Source: Marinobacter aromaticivorans
GTDB taxonomy: Bacteria; Pseudomonadota; Gammaproteobacteria; Pseudomonadales; Oleiphilaceae
Direction: 5' to 3'
NCBI RefSeq assembly: GCF_002806975.1
Contig: NZ_NIHD01000004.1
Span: 186,001-250,000, forward strand
DNA length: 64,000 nucleotides
Both the position numbers and the translations under genes were made by a program. Shown here piece by piece: positions 1 to 12,140 of the stretch (the stretch's first letter is position 1; the number at the start of each line of letters is the position of its first letter). Under the pieces are notes generated by a model. That model ran no database searches. It was not told where the DNA came from and saw only the letters and a list, made by a program, of their open reading frames with translations.

Positions 1-1
1 G

Positions 2-718
2 CTGGGTGTGAAGCTGCAGGACGTACTATCGCGGTTGCCCGAGGGAGCCAGCCAGGATGAATGGGCCGCAGAGCTGGAAAAAATTGGTAACCGTATTCAG
101 CGCCTTGGGGCCATCAATCTCGCGGCCATTGACGAATATCAGGTTCAGAGTGAGCGCAAAACCTATCTTGACAGCCAGTACGATGACCTTACGGAAGCCC
201 TTGATATTCTGGATACCGCCATCCGGAAGATCGATCGGGAGACCCGCCAGCGCTTTAAAGAAACCTTTGATCAGGTCAACGCAGGGCTGCAGGCCCTGTT
301 CCCGAAGGTGTTTGGGGGTGGCAATGCCTCTCTGGAGCTGACGGGAGAGGATCTTCTGGAGACCGGCGTCGCCATTATGGCGCGACCGCCCGGCAAGAAA
401 AACAGTACTATTCATCTGCTTTCCGGTGGTGAAAAGGCACTGACAGCGATTGCTTTGGTCTTTTCCATTTTTCAGCTCAATCCTGCGCCTTTCTGTATGC
501 TGGATGAGGTTGATGCACCTCTGGATGACGCAAACGTTGGCCGTTATGCGAATCTGGTCAAGGAAATGTCAAAACAGGTACAGTTTATCTACATTACCCA
601 CAACAAGATTGCTATGGAAATGGCGGATCAGCTTATGGGAGTCACCATGCACGAGCCGGGATGTTCACGCCTCGTGAGTGTGGATGTCGATGAAGCAGCC
701 GCCCTGGCGGAGGCTTAA
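2..718 (+). CDS. smc: SMC chromosome partition protein, C-terminal part (5' end outside window)
   Basis: C-terminal portion of the Structural Maintenance of Chromosomes ATPase, which with ScpA/ScpB compacts and segregates the chromosome. The reading frame is open to the left edge, so the gene begins upstream. Visible are the end of the coiled coil with the conserved stretch [13 protein letters not shown], the ABC signature [14 protein letters not shown], the Walker B motif [13 protein letters not shown] and the distal switch region FIYITHNK. These are the ATPase half-site that pairs with the N-terminal Walker A in SMC. The zipA and ligA genes follow, the order found in pseudomonads. The visible part is 238 codons; the full protein is usually about 1,150-1,200 residues. 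Confidence 0.96.
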   Translation: MGVKLQDVLSRLPEGASQDEWAAELEKIGNRIQRLGAINLAAIDEYQVQSERKTYLDSQYDDLTEALDILDTAIRKIDRETRQRFKETFDQVNAGLQALFPKVFGGGNASLELTGEDLLETGVAIMARPPGKKNSTIHLLSGGEKALTAIALVFSIFQLNPAPFCMLDEVDAPLDDANVGRYANLVKEMSKQVQFIYITHNKIAMEMADQLMGVTMHEPGCSRLVSVDVDEAAALAEA

Positions 719-867
719 ACCCCCGTTGCCTGAAAATCCGTCAAGCATGACAAAAAGGCCATGTGATGCGGCTTTGCGTTGTATTCATTACGGGCTTTTT
801 TTAGAGTATCAGCCGGAGCTGTTGTTATCGGCTTCCGGATCCGATCTGCAAACAGGACAGTCGCATT

Positions 868-3956
<3,089 letters not shown>

Positions 3957-4159
3957 CTACGGAACCGGTCACTTCAGTTAAGGAGAATCGGGAATAACAT
4001 CCACAGACGTTTTCTGGCCGGTAAATCTGAGAACTCGTGCAGATACCCCGCTTGTGAAACTGGCTAACATGGCGGTGTTCTGTAACGGTGTGTAAACCTC
4101 CGGCATCTGCCAGCGGGTGCATGCTGCAATAACAACAATGTTCTGAAACGGATTTTTCC

Positions 4160-6895
4160 ATGCGCGCCGAGTTGTTTCCCCGCACTGCCGCCTTTGCCAT
4201 GCAGGTGGCCGTCGTTTTTGTTCTGAGCCTCACTGCCTCAGGGTGTAAAACCGAAAAAGACCCGGATCAGCCAACCATACTGGGCGTCCCGCCCGGAACA
4301 GCCTACCTGGGTGTGGAATATTCCTACAATTTTGGTGCCTATGGCGGCGAAGGCATACTCGACTACACGCTGACCAATGCCCCTTCGTGGCTGGCCCTGG
4401 AAGATACCAGCAACAAAGCCCGGCAGGGCATTATCATGCGGGGTGTGCCCGGGCTCACTGGAGGCGCCCGGGGCGATGCCGATCTCGGCAAGCAGGAAGA
4501 TATCAACCTTGTGACGACCGATGGCCGGATGGCAGGTGCTCAGCCGTTTGATATTGAGGTCAAGTATAACGTCTTGTCGCTTGAGGCTGAGGCGTTCGAA
4601 GAAGGTGTCGCCTCCACAGTGCCGGACAGTAACGAACAAAGTTGCAAGCTGCCTGATCTGGATACCCCTGGGGAACACAGTTTTACCATCAATCTCTATG
4701 ACGACAACGGCGAGGTTACCGGAACCCGCAATCTCACTGTGCCTACCCGACAGGTGTTCGCAAAAATATCCCTGGAGCGACCGTCGGTAACCCGGGTAGC
4801 CGTCGCTTTCGAACTGACGTCAGACTATGACGCATCCAACTGTGATCCGAACATCACGGCGCCCCATCAACGTTGCGATCACAGCCGGGCCAACACCGGA
4901 GACGCGATTATCGGCCAGGATATTGTGGCTTTGGGCAGTGGCAGCGCATCCTTACTGGAAGAGCTTCCCTATCTGGCTTATGACACCGACAGTTCGGGCG
5001 CGTCCACCAGTGGCGTAGTCACATTGGAGCCCGGTATTACCGAGTGCTACATTCGCCTGGAAGTGGCAGAAGACAGTTTCCCGGAGCCATCGGAAGCCGC
5101 ACAGCTCAGGCTTACCGAAGTCCGCTCCGGCCTCGCGGGGCTGGGTGCGAGTAATGGCGGTGTTCGCACTTCGCTGGTCATAAATGACAACGAGCCCGAG
5201 GTGAGTCTTGAGACTCTTGCAGGTGGAGCCCGGGATGCGTTGAATGTTGGCGGTACGCGAGCGTACGTGGCGCGCCTGACGGGCGAACGCGAGGGAACGG
5301 TCCGGGCCAGACTGAAGCACACCGCGGATTCGACGGCTCGCCTTGGTGCTGAGTTCAGCACGAATTTACAGAACGATGAGCTGGTTTTTCCTGACGGTGT
5401 CGATGAGATCGAGTTCAGCATTCAGATCGCTGATCCCGGCAGCTACACCAATGTCGGATCCAATGATCGTTTCATTCTGCTGGGTCTCGATGAGGGCTTT
5501 CAGCGTGGGCGGGAAAATTATGCCCGTGCCGCCGCAGAGGAGATGCTAAGAATCAGTATCAATGAGCTTGTTACACCACTGGCTCTGGGGTCCGGCAGCA
5601 GTTTTGTGGCAACAGACCTGGCTGTGGGCCATGCCGGGAGGATGTTTGTTAGCGGATATGATCGCACGCAAAACGACAGAGTTCAGGTGCGCATATTCGA
5701 TCAGAAGGGCAATCTGTTTCAGCAGCTTGAAATTTCCGCCCCTGGTGATCAGTTATCCGAACCGCAGGTAACCATTGACGTGGCCAGGCGCGAGGTCACC
5801 CGGAACAACATCAAGACTGAACGCTTCGAACTTCTCGTTGCCTACAGCACTGATGGCGTTGTGGCCGGAACCACAGAACAGGGCGGAATGGACGTAGTCA
5901 GCTCTCTGTATTGGTACAACCCCGAAAGTAACGGCGGCGAGTATGTTGAAACCTGGACAGTTCGAACCGGCACTGCTGATGATGATCTGGTTCGCTGGGC
6001 AGGGATAAATGTCGCCAGTGGTTTTGTTGTTATCGCCGGTGAGACGAAAGGTAAATGGCCCGGTCAGACCGCCACCGGGGGCTACGACAGTTTTTTGCAA
6101 CGCCTGGATTCCTTGCCGGATGGAAACCAATTTGTTCCCGCTCTGGCATGGACACGGCAGGCAGGATCTTCGGCTGACGACCGTGTGGCAGGGGCAAGTG
6201 CCGAAGGTGCCAGCGCCTTGCTGTTTGGCTCTGCCCAGGGCGCGGTTAATGGTGAGCCTCCATTAGGGGGATGGGATGCCTACTTTTATACCGCTGCCTC
6301 CGGCGACGGCGATGTCAGCGTACGCCAGCGTGGCACAGAGGGTGATGAACAGGTTGTCGACGGCTTTGTGGGCGGAAACATCCTGTGGTTATTGGGGAAC
6401 GGCGCCAGTGAATATGCCGTCGAGAGAAACGCTGAAACAGAGGACGGCTCCGTGATTCTGGTTAGCCAGCCCAACTCCAGTGCCAGCGGTTTTATTCTGG
6501 GTTATTCCACCGCCGGCGATGTTGTCCGGGCATATAACCTGAACGATGAGGCCGATTCTTCCACTGAACATTTTTTGGCATTAGCCGGCTTTGACGGTGA
6601 TCTGGTTGCTGCCGGCCATACCGATGGGGACTTTACCGGCACCGCAATTGCCAGTGGCGTCAACTCTGGCATCGTTACCCGGATATCCACCTTGCCAGAA
6701 GCTGACTCGGGCTCCGGCACGGATGCGGAAACCGGTGTCTTCCGGGGCGAGTGGCGATCACAGTTAAATACCGGAGCCTCACGGATTACAAGGCTCGCAA
6801 ATTACCGGGATGATGAAATCGTGGCGCTTTCCCTGCAGGGTGCCCAATGGAAGTTGATACTGTTCAGCCCAGAGGGTGTGTTGTTGACGCCCTGA
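4160..6895 (+). CDS. Large predicted lipoprotein with Ig-like/Calx-beta-like N-half and propeller-like C-half
   Basis: Unrecognised 911-residue exported protein. The N-terminus is a basic segment, a hydrophobic stretch and a lipobox-like TASGC with Cys29, so it is probably a lipid-anchored envelope protein. The residue at -3 is Ala rather than the usual Leu, which weakens this a little. Residues about 38-100 resemble a putative Ig (He_PIG) domain found in bacterial surface proteins. The middle resembles Calx-beta segments ending in the signature VINDNEPEVSL. The C-half has repeated blocks (GGYDSFLQRL, GGWDAYFYT, with AGETKG/FGSAQG before them) like SBBP-type beta-propeller repeats. It stands alone between ligA and a convergent CBS gene. 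A surface or sensory function is only a guess. Confidence 0.75.
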   Translation: MRAELFPRTAAFAMQVAVVFVLSLTASGCKTEKDPDQPTILGVPPGTAYLGVEYSYNFGAYGGEGILDYTLTNAPSWLALEDTSNKARQGIIMRGVPGLTGGARGDADLGKQEDINLVTTDGRMAGAQPFDIEVKYNVLSLEAEAFEEGVASTVPDSNEQSCKLPDLDTPGEHSFTINLYDDNGEVTGTRNLTVPTRQVFAKISLERPSVTRVAVAFELTSDYDASNCDPNITAPHQRCDHSRANTGDAIIGQDIVALGSGSASLLEELPYLAYDTDSSGASTSGVVTLEPGITECYIRLEVAEDSFPEPSEAAQLRLTEVRSGLAGLGASNGGVRTSLVINDNEPEVSLETLAGGARDALNVGGTRAYVARLTGEREGTVRARLKHTADSTARLGAEFSTNLQNDELVFPDGVDEIEFSIQIADPGSYTNVGSNDRFILLGLDEGFQRGRENYARAAAEEMLRISINELVTPLALGSGSSFVATDLAVGHAGRMFVSGYDRTQNDRVQVRIFDQKGNLFQQLEISAPGDQLSEPQVTIDVARREVTRNNIKTERFELLVAYSTDGVVAGTTEQGGMDVVSSLYWYNPESNGGEYVETWTVRTGTADDDLVRWAGINVASGFVVIAGETKGKWPGQTATGGYDSFLQRLDSLPDGNQFVPALAWTRQAGSSADDRVAGASAEGASALLFGSAQGAVNGEPPLGGWDAYFYTAASGDGDVSVRQRGTEGDEQVVDGFVGGNILWLLGNGASEYAVERNAETEDGSVILVSQPNSSASGFILGYSTAGDVVRAYNLNDEADSSTEHFLALAGFDGDLVAAGHTDGDFTGTAIASGVNSGIVTRISTLPEADSGSGTDAETGVFRGEWRSQLNTGASRITRLANYRDDEIVALSLQGAQWKLILFSPEGVLLTP

Positions 6896-6902
6896 TCAGG
6901 TT

Positions 6903-7535
6903 TCAAACGCTGTCTTGCTGCCCCCCCACGCTGGCGTACAGGCGCAGATAATCGGTACTGGTGACGACACCTATGGCCTTGCCCTGTGCATCCACAACCA
7001 GAGCGGCATTCAACTGGTGGGCCAGCATCAACCTCGCAAGCTGGTGAGCATCGGTTTCCGGTGAGGCGGTCAGGAAGGCTGGTAGCTCGATATGGGTCAG
7101 GCTCTGGTTCATGGCGTCTGCCTGGTTTTCCAGAAGCCACGCCATTAGCCATTGCCGCCCCACAAGTCCGGCGATATTTGTATCTGCGGTCACCACCAGA
7201 TGATTCGCACCCTGCTCATCCATCATGGTGATGGCTTCCGCGACGGTGGAGGAAGCAGGCAAAGAATGGATGGTGGGTGAGCAGATTGACGAAACCGGGA
7301 GATAGGGGCGTTGTTCTTTTCGCTCACCCGCCGTGGCGGCTCCGTATTCTTCCAGCGCACGGTGTCGCCCGGAGCGGGCTGCAAGCTGGAACTCCGAATC
7401 GGTAGCTTCGCTGTGCCCGGGGTCGATTGGCTGGCTCTCCGTCAGTTCGCTCACATTGCCCACACGCCGGCCCCGGAACAGGTCCGGTAATCTTGTGCCG
7501 ATGGGTCGGCCCGGTTCGCTCACATAAATGGACAC
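6903..7535 (-). CDS. CBS-domain pair protein
   Basis: A 210-residue protein with a poorly conserved N-terminal third (about 1-80) and two tandem CBS domains (about 83-140 and 148-205). They contain the typical TVAEAITMMDEQGANHLVV and LNAALVVDAQGKAIGVVTSTDY strands. CBS pairs bind adenosyl nucleotides such as AMP, ATP or SAM and usually regulate an attached or partner domain; none is attached here. There is no membrane segment, so it is probably cytosolic. The gene ends a few bases from the convergent lipoprotein gene. The role is unknown. Confidence 0.8.
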   Translation of the reverse strand: MSIYVSEPGRPIGTRLPDLFRGRRVGNVSELTESQPIDPGHSEATDSEFQLAARSGRHRALEEYGAATAGERKEQRPYLPVSSICSPTIHSLPASSTVAEAITMMDEQGANHLVVTADTNIAGLVGRQWLMAWLLENQADAMNQSLTHIELPAFLTASPETDAHQLARLMLAHQLNAALVVDAQGKAIGVVTSTDYLRLYASVGGQQDSV

Positions 7536-7611
7536 TGGTCTTACCCCCTCAAAAAGGCACTCTTTATGTCTGTGTATCGGCTACCGGAAGCAGAGCATTA
7601 GCAGTAATTGA

Positions 7612-9534
7612 TTACGAAGACGCCATCTTTGGCTGATGCATGCGCCCGGTTGCCAGCCGTTTCGCCAGGGACAGGGGCAGGGCGCAGGGTTGGCCGGTTA
7701 GCTGGTCCGCAATAAATTCCGCAAGCAGTGGAGCGTAACCAAGGCCTTTGCTGCCCAGGCCTGTCAAAAGATAGAGCCCTTCCAGTTCGCGCCCTTCAGC
7801 ATCATAAAACGGCCCGGCCACAGGCTGGTAATCGTGGGTTGTGCAGCGAAATCCTACACGCCCCGTTAGTTGTTCGGGAGTCGGACCGGTTGCAGTTTCT
7901 GCCGGCAGCATTCTGGGTACCATTGCCGAAGTTTCGCGAATATTTTCCCTGTGGCTTTCGCTCGTTGGTTTCGGTTCATTGCTGTGAAGATCAAATGTTG
8001 CGCCGATAACGGACAGTTGCGAGCCCGGGGAGTTGTGGGCGGGATTGAGATAGCGGGCGCCACAGACAACCGCTTGCGGGCTCTCTATCAGCGGCCCTGG
8101 CATGTGGGTTACCTGCCCTCGAATCGCCTTGAAGCGGAGCGCTTCGGAACCCGGAACCAGATGCGGGCTTTGGTGTCCCGCGCAGATCACGATCCGGTCT
8201 GCGAGAATCTTCCGGTTGTCAGGGTTGTCAGAGTAAAGAGCCCAGGAACCGTCGGAAGCCGCGACTTTGCCAACCGTGAAACCAGTTACCCGGTGAATGC
8301 CCGGATGTGCAGCAAGCGCTTTACAAAGTTTGCCGGGCTCCACCCACCCGCTACCCGGGAACCACAATCCGCCACTTTCAAGTTTGGCTCCGGTAAGAGC
8401 TTCAGCTTGCTCCCGGTTCACCTGGCGCAAGAGATTTTGGGGATACTGGTTGCACTCGAGGAACCGGCGTTGCCGCTCCCTCTCAGTGTTATTCCAGGCC
8501 AGTTGCAGTAAGCCGGTAGGGTGCCAGAACTGCTTGCCACTGGCGTTATAATACCGCTGGCTGAATGTAAGGGCTGAGAGTGCGAGCTGGGTCTGGTGGT
8601 TATATTCCACACCGAGTTTTACGTACAGGGCGCCTTGAAGATTGCCCGATGCGGCGGAGCCGGGCTCTTCGGCAGAGTCTACCAGAGTGACGGCATAACC
8701 GCGTTTTGCCAGGTTGTTTGCAAGCAGACACCCGGCTATGCCAGCGCCGATTACTGCTATTTCAGGGGCAGTTTGTGCCGGGCCTTGCGTTGGAGGCGGG
8801 GCGCTGTCTGGCTGAAACCTGCCAGTCAGCATTTCCCGTTTGCGCCCGTATCCAGCTTGCTTCTGCATCCGGAAGCCTGAGGCTTCCAGCCCGCGCCGGA
8901 TTGCCCCGGCGGCCGTAAATGTGGCCAGGGTAGTACCGGGCTTACTGTGCTGGCGCATCTGTTCAAAGAGGGCTGCCTGCCACATTTCCGGGTTAACCGC
9001 CGGTGCAAATCCGTCCAGGAACCAGGCATCTGCTTTAAAGCAGAGTGCTTCCCAGGCATCCTGTATGTCACCAAAGAAGAGGGTCAGGCGCACCCTGCCA
9101 CCTGCCAGAACCAGGCGGTGGGCACCGCGTACCAGCGGTGGATAGTTGGCAATCAGTTCATGCGCGGGTTCGTGGAGTTCCGGCCAGAATGAAAGCGCCT
9201 TTTCGAGATCCTGCAGGCGCAGTGGATAGCGTTCAACGGAGATAAAATGCAGCGTGGCTGTATGGGATGGGCCCCAGGTTTGCCAGGCCTGCCATGTGGC
9301 AAGAAAATTCAGGCCTGTGCCAAAGCCACTCTCGGCAACCACAAAGCACCCGGCTTCAGGAACCGAGGCGAAACGTGCCTGCAGCTGGTTATGCCTGATA
9401 AATACATACCGGGATTCCTCAAGGCCATTGTGGCGGCTGAAATAGATATCACCGAATTGCCTGGATTCCGGCACATCGGCGTGCCAGGTCAATTCCGCCG
9501 GCTCAATGGCTGGCGGAACAAGGATTGGAGTCAT
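7612..9534 (-). CDS. mnmC: tRNA 5-methylaminomethyl-2-thiouridine biosynthesis bifunctional protein MnmC
   Basis: Completes the mnm5s2U34 wobble modification of tRNAs. The C-terminal FAD oxidase converts cmnm5 to nm5, and the N-terminal SAM-dependent methyltransferase adds the methyl group. The N-terminal half (about 1-245) has the SAM-binding segment VAESGFGTGLNFLATWQAW and the WFLDGFAPAVNPEMW motif. The C-terminal half begins with the dinucleotide-binding fingerprint IAVIGAGIAGCLLANNLA at about residue 256 and continues as a DAO-type FAD domain. The 640 residues are normal for the two-domain enzyme. It lies upstream of the CBS gene on the same strand and downstream of the cyclophilin gene. 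Confidence 0.95.
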   Translation of the reverse strand: MTPILVPPAIEPAELTWHADVPESRQFGDIYFSRHNGLEESRYVFIRHNQLQARFASVPEAGCFVVAESGFGTGLNFLATWQAWQTWGPSHTATLHFISVERYPLRLQDLEKALSFWPELHEPAHELIANYPPLVRGAHRLVLAGGRVRLTLFFGDIQDAWEALCFKADAWFLDGFAPAVNPEMWQAALFEQMRQHSKPGTTLATFTAAGAIRRGLEASGFRMQKQAGYGRKREMLTGRFQPDSAPPPTQGPAQTAPEIAVIGAGIAGCLLANNLAKRGYAVTLVDSAEEPGSAASGNLQGALYVKLGVEYNHQTQLALSALTFSQRYYNASGKQFWHPTGLLQLAWNNTERERQRRFLECNQYPQNLLRQVNREQAEALTGAKLESGGLWFPGSGWVEPGKLCKALAAHPGIHRVTGFTVGKVAASDGSWALYSDNPDNRKILADRIVICAGHQSPHLVPGSEALRFKAIRGQVTHMPGPLIESPQAVVCGARYLNPAHNSPGSQLSVIGATFDLHSNEPKPTSESHRENIRETSAMVPRMLPAETATGPTPEQLTGRVGFRCTTHDYQPVAGPFYDAEGRELEGLYLLTGLGSKGLGYAPLLAEFIADQLTGQPCALPLSLAKRLATGRMHQPKMASS

Positions 9535-9576
9535 TCTGATGCCCTGTGGTTTTTTTTGCCGGTAAGGGGTAATCGG

Positions 9577-10188
9577 TTAATCCATCAGGGTGACGCTCTC
9601 GATTAACACGGGAGTTACCGGCACATCAGCCATACCCCGGACGCGCGCCGTCTTGACGTTTGCAATCGTGTCTACCACGCCCATACCGAACATTACCCTG
9701 GCGAATACCGCATAGCCGGCACCACGAACCCCCGCATTGAGGAAATCGTTGTCTGCCACGTTAATGAAAAACTGGGAGGTTGCAGAATCCGGAGCGTTGG
9801 TTCGGGCCATGGCCACCGTACCGCGCAGGTTAGGCAGGGTTGGCGAGGCTTCGTTCTGGATGGGTGAGCGGGTTTCCTTGCGCGTCATGTTGCCTGTGAA
9901 ACCGCCCCCCTGAATCATGAAGCCGGGAATGACCCGGTGGAAAATTGTGCCATCGAAATATCCATCGCGGGCATACTGAAGAAAGTTCTCTACTGTTTTC
10001 GGGGCCACATCAGGGCGGAGCTGGAGTTCAATCGCACCCATGCTGGTCAGGATTCGCACCTTCGGAAGCTCGGATTTTGCGCTGTCTGAATCGGTTTCTG
10101 CATGGGTGGGTATAGCGAAAAAGAATAATGCGAGAGTCATAACTACGACCTGAATCACATTACCCAGGGGTTTTACCAAATTTGTCAT
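9577..10188 (-). CDS. Periplasmic cyclophilin-type peptidyl-prolyl cis-trans isomerase
   Basis: Catalyses cis-trans isomerisation of prolyl bonds, assisting folding of exported proteins. Residues 1-30 form a signal peptide ending near THAETD. The cyclophilin domain follows, with the hallmark block [17 protein letters not shown] containing the catalytic Arg, then TVAMARTN and [14 protein letters not shown]. At 203 residues it matches the single-domain PpiA type. The distance of about 40 bp to mnmC would allow cotranscription. Export is inferred from the signal sequence. Confidence 0.93.
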   Translation of the reverse strand: MTNLVKPLGNVIQVVVMTLALFFFAIPTHAETDSDSAKSELPKVRILTSMGAIELQLRPDVAPKTVENFLQYARDGYFDGTIFHRVIPGFMIQGGGFTGNMTRKETRSPIQNEASPTLPNLRGTVAMARTNAPDSATSQFFINVADNDFLNAGVRGAGYAVFARVMFGMGVVDTIANVKTARVRGMADVPVTPVLIESVTLMD

Positions 10189-10378
10189 TACCGGGGCTCT
10201 CAGTTTGTTAGTGACACGTGAATTTCCTGCAATAATTACCGGAACTCAATCGTGTTCCGATCTTACCAGATTTGATTGACCGTTCGAGATACAGGCCTGC
10301 GCAAAACCAGTCACTGAGCAGGACATAACCACCGGGCCGGGTTGTACGGTGTTCACTGAGGGAAATGGGAGAGACCTA

Positions 10379-11122
10379 GTGAAATTCCGCAAAGGATACG
10401 AGGAAAAGTCACGTCTTGGGCGGCTGCTGGTTAACCGCGGCTATTTGTCCGAGAGCCAGGTTGAGGAAGGCCTCCGACTGCAGCGAGAGAGCGGCGGACG
10501 CCTGGGTGAGGTGTTAATTTCAGCCGGCTGGATAAGCGAGAAGGAGCTTGGCCGGGTTCTCAAGCACCAGTCACGCTACCGCAATGCAGCAGCGATGGTC
10601 ACCATGGCAACCTTGCCCTTTCAACCGCTGGTTACCTTTGCGGCGAGTAATAACGCGAAAGCTGCCCAGGCGGCCGAAGCCGGCGAGCTGTTTGATGCTG
10701 CCGGAATGGCGCCAATGACCGAGGACGAACTGTCGGCGGTTTCGGGGCAGGGAAGCAACTCATTGCTTGATCACATTGGCCTTGTTTCCGGGGTGGTTGA
10801 AAGTGCCGGTTCAGCCGTGGATGAGGGCCAGTCGAAACCCGACGCAATTGAAGGTCTGAAGCTCACGGCGAATGTATTTTTCCCGGTTCTGAATGTTCTG
10901 GACTCGGACTTTTCGATTTCCGGTGTGCACTACCGGGAAGGGGAGCCCCGGTACCTTGTGGGTGAGGATGGAGCACTAACCATGGCCTTTCCGGAGCGTA
11001 TTGAGGAAATTCGCATGGACAATATCCGGGTCCGTGGCGGCAAGGGTCCTTCCATGGGCAATGTCAGCATCCAGAACATCCGTTTCCACTCTGATTCCCG
11101 AATGACGATCTACACACGCTGA
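10379..11122 (+). CDS. MshEN-like domain protein with hydrophobic segment and DUF6160-like tail; function unknown
   Basis: Residues about 1-60 form two copies of the motif found in MshEN/type II secretion ATPase N-terminal domains: RLGRLLVNRGYLSESQVEEG and RLGEVLISAGWISEKELGRV. In MshE this domain binds cyclic di-GMP. No ATPase follows. Instead there is a hydrophobic stretch (about 69-85), then MTEDELSAVSGQG, which resembles the start of DUF6160-type exported proteins, and a beta-rich tail. I chose the GTG at 10379 because GGGAGAG lies 5 nt upstream; an in-frame GTG at 10349 has no such site. No neighbour gives its function. Link to c-di-GMP is a hypothesis. Confidence 0.65.
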   Translation: MKFRKGYEEKSRLGRLLVNRGYLSESQVEEGLRLQRESGGRLGEVLISAGWISEKELGRVLKHQSRYRNAAAMVTMATLPFQPLVTFAASNNAKAAQAAEAGELFDAAGMAPMTEDELSAVSGQGSNSLLDHIGLVSGVVESAGSAVDEGQSKPDAIEGLKLTANVFFPVLNVLDSDFSISGVHYREGEPRYLVGEDGALTMAFPERIEEIRMDNIRVRGGKGPSMGNVSIQNIRFHSDSRMTIYTR

Positions 11123-11139
11123 CCCGGAAAGCGCTCCTG

Positions 11140-11610
11140 TCAGGCACTGGCCAGGACAGTCCGGCTCGATACCGTTGTCTGTTGCCCTTTGGCACCGTAT
11201 AGCTTTTGCTGACCTGAGGCGCCCCGGAAAATGTCGGTAAGCCGGCACAGGCGCTTCTGCAAGTGGTTGATGATGCGCCCATTGTTTTCATTGAGACTAT
11301 GGCAGTGCCGAAGCTTGCTGTCTGCCTCCTGCCAAAAGGCGTAAAGCCCATCGAGGCCAGCACTGCGGATAAAGCGCGAGGGGTCTCCGCTGTCTGGCCG
11401 ATACCCCATGGCTACCAGCAAACGGATTTTTTGCTTGGCGCGCTCACGGATATTTTCCAGAATCTCGTTCTTTTGCCGGGTAAGTAGCTCCAGCGCTTTG
11501 GCGTCGGAGCCGGACAGGCAGGCTTTCTCTTTTTCGAGCGTCTCCGCAAGGGTATCCAACTGGCGAATATCCAGAGAAAGAAGGTTTTTCAGATCATCGA
11601 TTACAGACAT
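11140..11610 (-). CDS. flgN: Flagellar export chaperone FlgN
   Basis: A 156-residue, mostly helical protein of the FlgN family, the cytosolic chaperone that delivers hook-filament junction proteins FlgK and FlgL to the flagellar export gate. It begins with the typical long helix containing LDTLAETLEKEKACLSGSDA and the LTRQKNEILENI block. FlgN sequences are divergent, so the call rests on this pattern, the length and the position 7 bp downstream of flgM on the same strand. The C-terminus is variable and polar. Confidence 0.85.
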   Translation of the reverse strand: MSVIDDLKNLLSLDIRQLDTLAETLEKEKACLSGSDAKALELLTRQKNEILENIRERAKQKIRLLVAMGYRPDSGDPSRFIRSAGLDGLYAFWQEADSKLRHCHSLNENNGRIINHLQKRLCRLTDIFRGASGQQKLYGAKGQQTTVSSRTVLASA

Positions 11611-11617
11611 GGCTCAC

Positions 11618-11944
11618 TCACCCGAAAATGCTTTTATCCATATCAAGCATTTTCTGGGCCAGTTTTTGCGCGTCAACTTTATAGGTGCCGTTTTCCAGCG
11701 CGGATCGAATCTGTTCAATCCGCTCATCATCCATTTCCGGATAATCTCCCAGCTTCTGCTCCAGCTGCTTGAGATTCCGGGCCTGACTGCTCAGATTTAC
11801 ATTTTCACCGCGGGCAGCCTGGGCCTTCGCGTTAGCCTGCTCGGGAGAGGCTTTAGAGGCATTCTGGCTGTTGGCGGATTTTTCGGCCGTGGTTCTCTGA
11901 GTGTTGACCTGGCCGGGGCCAATTCCATTTAAGTCAACTGACAT
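11618..11944 (-). CDS. flgM: Anti-sigma-28 factor FlgM
   Basis: Inhibits the flagellar sigma factor FliA until the hook is complete, after which it is exported through the flagellum. The 108 residues have a low-complexity, Ala/Gln/Asn-rich N-terminal half, expected for an intrinsically disordered protein. The C-terminal sigma-binding region contains MDDERIEQIRSALENGTYKV and the AQKLAQKMLDMD helix, both FlgM hallmarks. A sigma-28 promoter-like element lies upstream at 12005-12031. flgN follows after 7 bp. Confidence 0.92.
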   Translation of the reverse strand: MSVDLNGIGPGQVNTQRTTAEKSANSQNASKASPEQANAKAQAARGENVNLSSQARNLKQLEQKLGDYPEMDDERIEQIRSALENGTYKVDAQKLAQKMLDMDKSIFG

Positions 11945-12004
11945 ATCAATACCTGCTTTTCATTGAGGCCGCACATACGCGGGCTGTACTTGGTTTATAT
12001 CTGT

Positions 12005-12031
12005 TTAACGGCACCGTGCCGGCATACTTTA
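12005..12031 (-). promoter_or_regulatory. Sigma-28 (FliA) promoter upstream of flgM
   Basis: Read on the minus strand, TAAAGTAT and GCCGTTAA are separated by exactly 11 bp. The enterobacterial sigma-28 consensus is TAAAGTTT-N11-GCCGATAA, so this matches 14 of 16 positions with the correct spacing. It lies about 60 bp upstream of the flgM start, giving FliA-dependent transcription of its own inhibitor, a well-known feedback arrangement. Confidence 0.85.
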
Positions 12032-12140
12032 GGGGTAAAACCTGTTTTTTGTTAACATTCTGTCACAAATTCACTGCTGGCCTGACCATGAAAACGACGG
12101 CAGACCGTTGCCGGCGGCAAAGGTTTGCCATTTTTCCGCG

